A stretch of 24,513 nt of DNA, taken from an uncultured Candidatus Altimarinota bacterium. Lineage in GTDB: Bacteria; Patescibacteriota; Gracilibacteria; BD1-5; UBA2023. Shown here one piece after another: positions 1 through 6,176 of this stretch (the stretch's first letter is position 1; the number at the start of each line of letters is the position of its first letter). The position numbers and the translations under genes were made by a program. The DNA lies in NCBI GenBank assembly GCA_938036655.1, contig CALHQS010000006.1, positions 1 through 24,513 on the forward strand. The letters run 5' to 3'. The notes under the pieces are model-generated. The model was not told the origin of the DNA and made no database searches. It was given only the letters and a program-made list of their open reading frames with translations.

Positions 1-616
1 AAAAATAAATAAAAATACTTTAAATCCTTTACCTGAAAGAGAAGCAAGTGAGGAATCCCCAATATCTGCCAAAACTTCTGATGAAAAAAGTGTAAAAAGT
101 GTTTTATTTAAAAAATTTTTTGAAAAATTTCCCAAAAAATCGCACTCTACTGAGGCAGAAATTGCCTTTATTTCGCTGGAAAAAAGGGAGATTGATGAAA
201 TCTCGAGAGTGTATCCGTTTTGGTTAAATTATTGGCACACTATACCTGCAGAATACCAGCCCAATGCCTACAATTGGATTTTTAATAAACTTTGGAAAAA
301 TCCAATTCCGCAGACGACGCAGACCCACTCAATAGCAGTGCAAACAGGAACAGGTCAGGTGGAAAACCTTGAGAAAAAGCGCCAAAAACAAGCCAAATTT
401 GAGGCGAAACAGAAGGTGGAAACCGAGAAAAAACTCTCTGCCGAAAAAAACGAACGAGCAAAAATTCTTGATTTTTTTAAAACCTTATCTGTGGAAAAAC
501 AGTTAGAAATTACTGAAATGGTTGAGAAAAAATTTGCGTGAAAACCAGTGAAAAAATGAGATATTCTCTGGCAAATCGAAACCACAAGACTCGTCAAGCC
601 AATGCTTAACTTTTAA
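1..616 (+). CDS. Hypothetical protein, C-terminal part (runs off left edge)
   Basis: An open frame enters from the left edge and ends at TAA 614-616, giving 204 visible residues. Two in-frame TGA codons (539-541 and 557-559) are read as Gly; with the standard code the protein would stop at 539 inside a continuous charged region. The visible part has a Ser/Lys-rich, probably disordered stretch, then an aromatic-rich segment (YPFWLNYWHTIP) near residue 70, then a Lys/Glu-rich probable coiled coil ending around the first TGA. I do not recognise the family. Its position upstream of a VRR-NUC nuclease and the terminase genes would suit the end of a replication or early module, but that is only context. 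The start lies outside the window. Confidence 0.7.
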
Positions 617-662
617 AATTCTTTGCATCCAAAATCTATTTTTTAACTTATTTTTTTTTTTT

Positions 663-1079
663 ATGTTAGCATACGCTACTCTTGCCTTATCTTTCGCGTT
701 TTTGGTCGATAGTTTCAAATTTTCAATTTTGACAAAAAGAATTGAGAATTTGGAGGAAAAAACTATTTTTTCCAGAAAAAAACTCGATGAGATTGAAGTG
801 AATCATAAACTCCTTTCTCATCATGTGGAAAATATCTTTAAGGACGAGATTTTTGTATCTCGTGATGAATTCCTGGAGGCACTCCAAACGATTATTGAAG
901 ATTTTGAAAAATCTGAAAAAGATTTGCAAAAAGTTTCTGAAAATTCGGCATTTGAAATTGAGGAAATGAGAAAATTTTTTGAAAAAATCACTCGATCTCA
1001 AGCAAAACGAATTGATCAACTCGAGCAGCCGCTTGTTGCTTCCAAAGATTGGGGAAAATTCGTGAATTTAAAAAGATAA
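663..1079 (+). CDS. Small membrane-anchored coiled-coil protein
   Basis: 138 aa, ATG 663, TAA 1077-1079. The N-terminus (MLAYATLALSFAFLVDSF) is one hydrophobic segment that could be a membrane anchor or uncleaved signal. The rest is charged and helical (IENLEEKT, then Glu/Lys-rich heptads from about residue 25 to 120), so a coiled coil is likely. The start is preceded by an unbroken T run and has no Shine-Dalgarno sequence. The next gene begins two bases after the stop, so the two are probably co-transcribed. No family recognised. The shape resembles phage spanin or holin-accessory proteins, but nothing specific supports that. The reading contains no TGA codon. Confidence 0.7.
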   Translation: MLAYATLALSFAFLVDSFKFSILTKRIENLEEKTIFSRKKLDEIEVNHKLLSHHVENIFKDEIFVSRDEFLEALQTIIEDFEKSEKDLQKVSENSAFEIEEMRKFFEKITRSQAKRIDQLEQPLVASKDWGKFVNLKR

Positions 1080-1080
1080 T

Positions 1081-1437
1081 ATGAACGAACATAATCACGC
1101 CGTATTATTCGCCAATTGGCTCAGGGAAAATAATTATTTTTTCCACCATTCGCCGAATGAAACCTTCACAAAATTTCACAATGTCAGGCGAAAAAATACG
1201 CTTGAAGGCGTGGCAAAGGGCTTTCCCGATTATTGTATCATCTTGAAGCGCGGAAGTCTTTTATTTATTGAGCTCAAAAAAGCCCGCTGAAAACGCGGTG
1301 GACTTAATGGCTCAAAAATCTCTCCTGAACAAGCAATTTGGATTTCTGAACTCTGAAAAATAGAAAATGTGTGAGCGTTTTTCGCACATTGATTCGAGGA
1401 GGCGAAAAAAATTGTGATGGAGATGGAGGGGTTGTAA
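1081..1437 (+). CDS. VRR-NUC domain nuclease
   Basis: 118 aa, covering a whole stand-alone VRR-NUC domain. These PD-(D/E)XK-fold nucleases are common in phages and are thought to cut branched or structured DNA during replication, recombination or packaging. Seen: GFPDY with Asp50, then FIELK with Glu64 and Lys66 as the likely metal-binding and catalytic residues, then Ser-Pro-Glu-Gln with Gln84, all in the usual family order. Three TGA codons, starting with 1288-1290, must be Gly. The first gives KARGKRGGLNGSKISPEQ, the loop between the catalytic strand and the conserved Gln. Stopping there would remove the second half of the fold. The gene follows the coiled-coil gene by one base and its end converges on a leftward terminator. 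Confidence 0.9.
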
Positions 1438-1453
1438 GAAATCTGTATAATCC

Positions 1454-1485
1454 AAAAAATCCCCCACTTCAGTAAGTGAGGGATT
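1454..1485 (-). terminator. Intrinsic terminator of the leftward gene
   Basis: Bases 1458-1469 pair with 1474-1485 around the loop CAGT. The single mismatch of the plus strand becomes a G-U pair in the leftward transcript. That transcript then runs into six T (plus-strand A at 1454-1459). It lies just past the stop of the leftward gene. There is no T run in the rightward direction. Confidence 0.85.
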
Positions 1486-1489
1486 ATAA

Positions 1490-1765
1490 TTACGCAACTT
1501 TTTTTAATTTCTGAGTTTTTGGTACGATATCAAACTCTTTCCGAAGTTCTTGCATCATAGACTGTGTTGCCTTTTGAGCAGATACATCAGAAGCTGTGTT
1601 TATTGTCTGTCTCATGAAATTATCGTATCCACCATGCCGCTTTATGGTAACCATTGCTGCCATACCGTAAAGTTTATTTCCTTTATCAGAAACAGCTGTA
1701 AGGCTACAAGTTCTTGGTAGATCATCATTGGCTGACTTTAATTGCGGAATATTTATTTTTGCCAT
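1490..1765 (-). CDS. Small basic protein of unknown function with its own promoter
   Basis: 91 aa, start ATG at 1765-1763, stop TAA at 1492-1490. Unlike nearly every other gene here it has a textbook ribosome binding site (AGGAGG, plus-strand 1774-1779, about 8 bases before the start). It also has its own promoter, a structured leader and its own terminator, so it is a complete single-gene unit pointing against the phage genes. The protein is soluble, mildly basic and ends in a Lys-rich tail (KTQKLKKVA). It contains RHGGYDNFMRQTINTASD. No family recognised. It has no TGA-Gly codon although Gly occurs several times, and it uses CGG, ATA and AGA more freely than the structural genes, which hints at separate origin. 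A small regulator or antitoxin-like protein is possible. Confidence 0.75.
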   Translation of the reverse strand: MAKINIPQLKSANDDLPRTCSLTAVSDKGNKLYGMAAMVTIKRHGGYDNFMRQTINTASDVSAQKATQSMMQELRKEFDIVPKTQKLKKVA

Positions 1766-1773
1766 AACGGATT

Positions 1774-1779
1774 CCTCCT
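1774..1779 (-). promoter_or_regulatory. Strong Shine-Dalgarno site (AGGAGG)
   Basis: Reads AGGAGG on the minus strand, 8 bases before the ATG at 1765. It is the only clear Shine-Dalgarno sequence I found before a gene in this window and supports the start chosen. Confidence 0.85.
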
Positions 1780-1799
1780 GTAATGTGGCAGTTTAAGGA

Positions 1800-1839
1800 C
1801 TGAGTATGGAACTCAGGCTAAACACACTATTTGCTTAGC
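1800..1839 (-). other. Two tandem hairpins in the 5' leader of the leftward gene
   Basis: The leader between promoter and ribosome binding site can form two adjacent stems: GCTAA with TTAGC (plus-strand 1817-1821 and 1835-1839) and CTGAGT with ACTCAG (1800-1805 and 1811-1816, five-base loop). The second is perfect. They sit about 20 to 60 bases before the Shine-Dalgarno site, where they could act in translation control or RNA stability. I match them to no known riboswitch. Confidence 0.5.
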
Positions 1840-1845
1840 GCGAAA

Positions 1846-1873
1846 TTTATATGGATTTTACATAAAAAGTCAA
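1846..1873 (-). promoter_or_regulatory. Sigma70-type promoter for the leftward gene
   Basis: On the minus strand TTGACT (1873-1868), 16 bases, then TATAAA (1851-1846). It lies back to back with the rightward promoter at 1882-1909, so the -35 boxes of the two divergent units are only 8 bases apart and a shared regulator is possible. Confidence 0.8.
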
Positions 1874-1881
1874 GCAAAAAT

Positions 1882-1909
1882 TTTACTTTTTAATTGAATA
1901 TTGTATAAT
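1882..1909 (+). promoter_or_regulatory. Promoter of the three-gene accessory cassette
   Basis: TTTACT (1882-1887), 16 bases, then a perfect TATAAT (1904-1909). The expected transcript start is near 1915-1917, which rules out the ATG at 1908 as the translation start and favours the in-frame ATG at 1932. Confidence 0.75.
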
Positions 1910-1931
1910 GGAAACAGATAATCAATTATGT

Positions 1932-2897
1932 ATGGATAAAATTTATATCAAGCAATATAATATTCGTCTAAATCAGGATAAATTATCATTATCCAAAGAC
2001 ATTAGAACGGCATTAGTGGAATTACATGAGGATATTCCTAAAAAAATTTTTGATACTATTTCAGGCTTCATTCCTCATATAACTGATGACGAAACTGTTA
2101 AGATTTATTCATGAAAAATTTTCTGAAGAGTGTCACGAACTTTAGAAATAATAGATACTGAAAAATGAAATATTTATTTTTTCTCCATAAAATCATGAAA
2201 CTTTGAAGATTTAACAAAAAAATGAGGAACCCTTGTTACCGTATGAGACTGAAAAACACTCTCGGCGATCGATCTTGAAAATAATGAAAAATTACTCTAT
2301 GAATTTTATGTTGGTTTTACCATCTTAGATAATGAAAAGGATGGTGATGATGTTATTATTCCAATAAGAATGTATTTCATTAAAAGATGAAGAATGCTTA
2401 TTGATTCACAAATTAAACTTTTTTTAGAAAAATGTTTTCATGAAAGTACTATAAACGAAGTCATTCAAACCAATAAAAGAAGTTTAAGAGAATTTAAGGA
2501 GAAAATATCAGAAATCGAATTAAAATGAATAAGAAAGAAAAAACAAAAAGATTTTGGTGGAAAAACAGAAGTGATTTTTAATGAAAAAATTTCTATTGAC
2601 ATAGAAAAACCAAAATGGGAGACAATCCAATCAGTATTTCAGAGCAAAGATGATAATTTGCTTCATATAATGAATATAGAGTCAGCCAACGCCACTATTG
2701 AGGATAATGACAATATATCACATAAAGTATTGCTAAATTTAGACAAAGAGGAATTTCAGAGAAATCTCATGATAGAATTAGAATGAAATATTTTATCTGC
2801 AGCAAATACTATTTCAAAAGATGATTTTAAAAAAATTGTTCAACAACATAAGGAATGAATCATTCGTGCTAATAATCAGTCAGAATTAAATATATAA
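1932..2897 (+). CDS. Unknown 321-aa protein, first gene of accessory cassette
   Basis: 321 aa from ATG 1932 to TAA 2895-2897; the earlier in-frame ATG at 1908 overlaps the -10 box and would not be transcribed. The frame runs through about ten TGA codons (first at 2112-2114) that become Gly in segments such as KSGNFEDLTKKGGTLVTVGD, and otherwise appears as short fragments. The protein looks soluble: an N-terminal mixed alpha/beta part, a central Lys-rich helical region (FKEKISEIELKGIRKKKQ, about residues 185-205) and an acidic C-terminal half. I recognise no catalytic motif or family. It is rich in ATA, AGA and TTA codons, unlike the capsid genes. The next gene starts two bases after its stop, so it probably works with that membrane protein. 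A role in phage exclusion or defence is inference from gene arrangement only. Confidence 0.75.
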
Positions 2898-2898
2898 T

Positions 2899-3408
2899 AT
2901 GATTAAAATAACTTATACTTTTTTAAAGTATTTAAGAGATGAATTATGAATATGGGGAATCTTAATTATTTTTGTGTTGATATATACAACTTGTTTTATA
3001 ATGAGTAATTATTATAATTTTGTGGATACGAAATTATTTAAAAATTCCTGATGAGAAATTGTATCATTTATTGCTATATTGACTTGATTTCTATTTTCCA
3101 CAATTACATTGGTCATCTCCTTGAATTTGCAAAAAGAAACTCTTGGAAAATGAATTCAATTAACTAATATCACAACAATGAAGCGTCAAAGATGAAAAAT
3201 AATTAACAGTATTTTATTTCAAATAATATTATCCATAATAACATGCTCTGGATGTATCATTCTCAAAAATGTAGATAATTGATTTTATGTTTACGCATAT
3301 TGACTGGTGATATACTTAATCTTTATGGAAATATTTTTTATTGTACTGCTTTTGCTACATTTTTCAGAGTACATTAAAGAGTACTTTATTTTTTGAAAAG
3401 AACAATAA
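2899..3408 (+). CDS. Four-helix membrane protein, second gene of accessory cassette
   Basis: 169 aa, ATG 2899, TAA 3406-3408. Four hydrophobic segments are visible: about residues 17-37 (GIWGILIIFVLIYTTCF), 53-75 (SFIAILTGFLFSTITLVISL), 98-118 (ILFQIILSIITCSGCIIL) and 128-152 (VYAYGLVIYLIFMEIFFIVL). A basic cytoplasmic loop (TTMKRQRGK) lies between the second and third. Eight TGA codons are read as Gly, several inside or beside helices; as stops they would leave no usable protein. It starts two bases after the 321-aa gene and is followed one base later by a 76-aa gene. Small four-helix proteins next to a soluble partner are a common layout in membrane-acting phage-exclusion systems, but I cannot assign this one to a named family. 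Confidence 0.8.
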
Positions 3409-3409
3409 T

Positions 3410-3640
3410 ATGAATACAAAACCCGTAGCATATATTGCCCATGCAATCTATATGAATTGAGATATTTCTGGAACTGTTTATAATTCAGAATTTAAACCTG
3501 TTAATATTACTGATACACAACGAGTAAAAATAAATAAACTTGCATATAAAAAATTAAGAGATTTAAAATATAATTGGTGGATAAAGGACTGAGAATTTTT
3601 TGACTTATACTTTGACGAAAATTTCAATCTTATCCCATAA
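3410..3640 (+). CDS. Unknown 76-aa protein, third gene of accessory cassette
   Basis: 76 aa, ATG 3410, TAA 3638-3640, with TGA-Gly at two positions. It is rich in Tyr, Lys and Asn, with an aromatic stretch (KYNWWIKDGEFFDLYFDENF) near the C-terminus, and is probably a small soluble protein. No family recognised. The start is one base after the stop of the membrane protein gene, and the stop codon forms the foot of the terminator stem, so it is the last gene of the cassette. Being small and last, it may be an accessory or regulatory partner of the two genes before it; that is inference. Confidence 0.7.
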
Positions 3641-3667
3641 CACCCCCACCCATAGGGTGTTTTTATT
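3640..3667 (+). terminator. Intrinsic terminator closing the accessory cassette
   Basis: ACACCC (3640-3645) pairs with GGGTGT (3655-3660) and is followed directly by TTTTATTT. It ends the transcript that starts at 1882-1909 and insulates the cassette from the terminase genes. Confidence 0.85.
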
Positions 3668-3708
3668 TCGCAAAAATTTTGCGTCCATATTTTTTTAATT
3701 TTCTCCTT

Positions 3709-4227
3709 ATGATCATTACAAAAAATCCAAAAAAGACAACGCAAAAAGACATGAAGCAAGCCAGAGAAAAAGCTATGAGAATTGCTAAAAAAACAATCCC
3801 TACTCCAATTACAGAAAAAGTAGAAAAAGCAGCAAAGGTACAAAAAACACCAGCAAAAAAGTCTGGAAGAAAGGTTGGGAGGCCGCCCAAAAACCGAGAG
3901 GCAATTATGGAGAAATTATTGTTTGCTTTTTCGTATGATTGTACTATTGGTGAAGCGTGTTATTATGCGGAAATTGACGAAAAAACTTACTATAAGATTT
4001 TGGAAGAATATCCTGAATTTATCCAAAAAATTAACAGAGCAAGAAATCGCCCTATATTTAAGGCTCGCCAATCAGTGATTAATAGTTTTGACGACCCAAA
4101 CATTGCATTGAAATATTTGGAGCGTAAGGCGAAAGCGGAGTTTTCGACAAGGCAGGAAGTGACTGGAAAGGATGGTGAGAATATTACAGCAGTAAATTTT
4201 AATATTATTACAGCAGAAAATAAATAG
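3709..4227 (+). CDS. terS: Terminase small subunit
   Basis: 172 aa, ATG 3709, TAG 4225-4227. Small terminase subunits bind the packaging site on phage DNA and pass it to the large subunit. The Lys-rich N-terminus ends in an AT-hook-like motif (GRKVGRPPKN, about residues 53-62). A helix-turn-helix follows (GEACYYAEIDEKTYYKILEE), then a helical part with the family-like FKARQSVINSFDDPNIALKY and the end EFSTRQEVTG, as in phBC6A51-type small subunits. It has no TGA codon. The start is the first ATG after the preceding terminator; upstream codons in frame would overlap that terminator. Unusually, the large subunit lies about 2 kb downstream rather than next door. Confidence 0.85.
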   Translation: MIITKNPKKTTQKDMKQAREKAMRIAKKTIPTPITEKVEKAAKVQKTPAKKSGRKVGRPPKNREAIMEKLLFAFSYDCTIGEACYYAEIDEKTYYKILEEYPEFIQKINRARNRPIFKARQSVINSFDDPNIALKYLERKAKAEFSTRQEVTGKDGENITAVNFNIITAENK

Positions 4228-4234
4228 TCAATAT

Positions 4235-4259
4235 AAAAAGACTTGCAAAAAAATGGGAA
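4235..4259 (+). repeat. 25-bp direct repeat, copy 1 (remnant without -10 box)
   Basis: Matches 5020-5044 at 24 of 25 bases (AAAAAGA, C or G, then TTGCAAAAAAATGGGAA). Copy 2 supplies the -35 box of a promoter; here the bases where a -10 box would fall read TGAACG, so this copy looks inactive. Confidence 0.75.
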
Positions 4260-4352
4260 GAGCGTGAACGCAAAGAACGCATAAAAAGATTTTTTCAAAA
4301 AAATTAAAAACAGAAAATACACAAATAGTCAAATCAAAGTTCACTTTTTATC

Positions 4353-4380
4353 TTGACTTTTAGGTAAATTATTATATTAT
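4353..4380 (+). promoter_or_regulatory. Promoter for the 69-aa gene and DUF2335 gene
   Basis: TTGACT (4353-4358), 16 bases, then TATTAT (4375-4380); the ATG at 4402 follows 21 bases later. The -35 box and spacing match the promoters at 1846-1873 and 15334-15361. Confidence 0.8.
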
Positions 4381-4401
4381 TACCCCACTAATATTGTCAA
4401 T

Positions 4402-4611
4402 ATGGAACAAATCTACTTTGCCATCTCGTCAATGATTGAACGTATTTCGGATAATGCGAATATCCGTACAAATACCTCTTTTCGTGCGTGAGTTTGAACA
4501 CCAGAAGAATGAATTCGGAAAGCGTGGAAAGCTGTAGGGCAAGATTTGCGATGGGCAATGAATGAGTTTGATAATCAACAGAAAAATGAAAAAATTAGAA
4601 CAACGAAGTAG
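4402..4611 (+). CDS. Unknown 69-aa protein upstream of DUF2335 gene
   Basis: 69 aa, ATG 4402, TAG 4609-4611. Three TGA codons (first at 4489-4491) are read as Gly, giving FRAGVGTPEEGIRKAWKAVG followed by a helical, polar tail. The protein is small, soluble and probably helical. No family recognised. It is first in a two-gene transcript that begins at the promoter 4353-4380 and ends at the terminator after the DUF2335 gene. Its last 26 bases overlap that gene in another frame, a sign of translational coupling, so it may be a soluble partner of the membrane protein. Confidence 0.75.
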
Positions 4612-4972
4612 TCAATCAGGAAAAATTATCGCCTACCAAGAAATATCTCAACACGAATGACTACTTCCCACCCCACAAGATTTTCAGGGATATGAAGAAG
4701 TTTTGCCTGGTGCATCTGAAAGAATTATGTGTATGGCAGAAAAGCACTCTGATGTAGTAGTTTCTGAAATAGAAAAAGCATCAAGAAGAGATTTTACTGT
4801 AACCATCATAGTCATCTCTTGCACATTTCTCTTTGCCTTTTCTGGAATGGCTGTTGGAACATATTTACTCATTATCGGGAAGACTGGTGTAGCTATTGGT
4901 ACAATGTTTGGCTCTGCCATATTCTTGTTAGTTACTTTACTTCGTTCGTTTTTTAAAAACCCTAACAAATAG
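4586..4972 (+). CDS. DUF2335 family membrane protein
   Basis: 128 aa, ATG 4586, TAG 4970-4972. Residues 26-60 carry the DUF2335 signature: a Gly-Leu-Leu-Pro stretch, then LPTPQDFQGYEEVLPGASE and RIMCMAEKHS. The Gly before Leu-Leu-Pro is the TGA at 4658-4660, matching the Gly-x-Leu-Pro usual there. Two hydrophobic helices follow, about residues 72-91 and 98-118, with a short cytoplasmic tail. Proteins of this family are small predicted membrane proteins found in phages and bacteria; their function is not established. The gene overlaps the 69-aa gene by 26 bases, and its stop codon lies inside the terminator hairpin. Position between terminase genes as a separate unit suggests cargo rather than a packaging component. 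Confidence 0.85.
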
Positions 4973-4985
4973 GGTTTTTATTTTT
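4955..4985 (+). terminator. Intrinsic terminator of the DUF2335 unit
   Basis: AAAAACCCTA (4955-4964) pairs with TAGGGTTTTT (4970-4979) around ACAAA, followed by ATTTTT. The stop codon of the DUF2335 gene is part of the stem. Confidence 0.85.
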
Positions 4986-5019
4986 GGTTAAAAATAAATA
5001 TTCGTCAAGCCAAAAAGAA

Positions 5020-5044
5020 AAAAAGAGTTGCAAAAAAATGGGAA
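5020..5044 (+). repeat. 25-bp direct repeat, copy 2 (contains a -35 box)
   Basis: Differs from 4235-4259 at one base. Here TTGCAA serves as the -35 box of the promoter at 5028-5055. The two copies flank the 69-aa/DUF2335 unit, so the unit may have been inserted or exchanged between them. Confidence 0.75.
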
Positions 5045-5055
5045 AGTGGTAATAT
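5028..5055 (+). promoter_or_regulatory. Promoter before the structured RNA and Rha-type gene
   Basis: TTGCAA (5028-5033), 16 bases, then TAATAT (5050-5055). A transcript would begin near 5061-5063, which is where the first strand of the pseudoknot lies, about 168 bases before the coding start. Confidence 0.65.
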
Positions 5056-5060
5056 GTTCG

Positions 5061-5186
5061 TGCTAAGTCATTCCCAGTATCATCGCTCACGAATATTTTT
5101 TGCGTGTAGATATATAAAAAATACCAATGGGTTCTGAACCCTGTGCGGAATACTCGGATTGACTTAGCAGTATTCGTGAGTCCGCA
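5061..5186 (+). ncRNA. Probable pseudoknotted RNA (leader or small RNA) before rha
   Basis: Four sets of pairing are visible. P1: TGCTAAGTCA (5061-5070) with TGACTTAGCA (5160-5169). P2: CTCACGAATA (5086-5095) with TATTCGTGAG (5171-5180), extendable by a G-U at each end. P1 and P2 cross, so together they form a pseudoknot whose 3' strands are one base apart. A hairpin GGGTT-CTG-AACCC (5129-5141) lies inside. An alternative hairpin pairs TGCGGA (5144-5149) with TCCGCA (5181-5186) and GAATACT (5148-5154) with AGTATTC (5169-5175); it cannot coexist with P2, so the RNA could switch. It could be an untranslated leader controlling the Rha-type gene or a separate RNA. No class recognised. Length and exactness of the matches make chance unlikely, but there is no comparative evidence here. 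Confidence 0.65.
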
Positions 5187-5228
5187 TAGGTCTTAGAATC
5201 CATTTTTATTTTTTTAACCATAACTATT

Positions 5229-6092
5229 ATGGTATCTACTGCTAAGAGCCACGCGATGGCTGAAAAATCGCAAGTTACTCTATCATCTATTGAGTTATCC
5301 GAGTTATCAGGAAGACGACATTCAGATATTATTCGAAGTATTCGAAGAATGAATAAGGATCTGATGAATATGGGACGAACGCCAGTGGCGTTGGTTGAAT
5401 ATACGGATAAAAAATGAGAAACTCGCCCAATGGCGAACCTCACCAAATACCAATGCGAACTTCTCGCTATGGCACTCTCAGGTGAAGCAAGAATTCGTGT
5501 GCTGGATAGATTGTATGAATTGGAAGAACACTCCAACCACACCCTTCCCACTTCCTCTCGCCTTATGTCACAGGGTGTCGCTATTCCCAATGTAGCACTC
5601 AAAGCCGACGATCTCGGACAATTTGCCCTCGCTGTCTGGCAAGGCATCAAGCAAATTCAAGAACGAATGGAGGCAGCCGAGGAAGAGTACCAAGAAAAAA
5701 TCAATACAGTCACAAACCTCCTCAAAGAACAACACGACATCATCGGCGAACTCACAGAAGAAAATCAAAAACTTTCCAAAGAAAATTACGAACTCAAAGA
5801 CGATCCAGCCTCAATGCTCATGCAGTCACTCAAGCTTGCAATTGGTCGTGAAGTACAGCTCTCACTCTGACCAACTACCCACGCGAACGACAATACGCAC
5901 AGCACGATTAAGGGATTTTGCGCAGAACACAAAATCAAACTCGCTCACGGCGATAGCATCCGATTTGCCAATATTATCAAAAAACTCTGCAAAGAAGCAG
6001 GCGAAAAAATCCCTAAAATCCCAGACAAGCAATACGGCACTCTCAATATCTACTCTCGCTATCTCTTGGCGAATGCGGTAAAATTTTTGTAA
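5229..6092 (+). CDS. rha: Rha-family phage regulatory protein
   Basis: 287 aa, ATG 5229, TAA 6090-6092. Rha proteins are phage DNA-binding regulators with an N-terminal winged-helix-like domain, often tied to lysogeny control or antirepression. Residues 14-60 read VTLSSIELSELSGRRHSDII and continue into SIRRMNKDL. Then comes the DKKGETRPM motif, where TGA 5415-5417 gives residue Gly63, and the conserved block SGEARIRVLDRLYELE. Residues about 145-205 are a coiled coil (EENQKLSKENYELK). A C-terminal domain follows the second TGA (Gly214) and ends LNIYSRYLLANAVKFL, like the variable C-terminal modules of phage antirepressors. The gene has a long leader with a probable pseudoknot and its own terminator. 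An open frame on the opposite strand here is a shadow. Confidence 0.88.
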
Positions 6093-6128
6093 AATCTGGG
6101 GAACTAAAATCTCACTAACAAAAGACAC

Positions 6129-6160
6129 AAACACTCAAAACAATTTGGGTGTTTTTTATT
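6129..6160 (+). terminator. Intrinsic terminator after the Rha-type gene
   Basis: AAACACTCAAA (6129-6139) pairs with TTTGGGTGTTT (6144-6154), with one T-G pair, followed by TTTATTTTTTT. It ends 17 bases before terL, which has no recognisable promoter of its own between. Confidence 0.85.
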
Positions 6161-6176
6161 TTTTTAAAAAACCAAA

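Noticed and set aside
1908..1931. ATG 1908 as the start of the 321-aa gene
   Set aside because: It overlaps the TATAAT box, so the transcript would begin downstream of it; ATG 1932 is in frame and fits.
4229..4306. Short charged frame (ending KERIKRFFQKN) between TerS and the 69-aa gene
   Set aside because: It has no start codon after the preceding in-frame stop; probably chance coding-like sequence or a remnant.
5061..5186. tRNA, tmRNA or HDV-like ribozyme in the structured region
   Set aside because: No acceptor stem, anticodon arm or T-loop can be laid out, tmRNA ends are absent, and the one-base gap between the two 3' strands leaves no room for the P4 segment of HDV-type ribozymes.
5087..5650. 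Long leftward open frame (187 codons) opposite the Rha-type gene
   Set aside because: It overlaps the structured RNA and a recognisable Rha protein on the other strand, and its translation looks like a reversed shadow with no family features.
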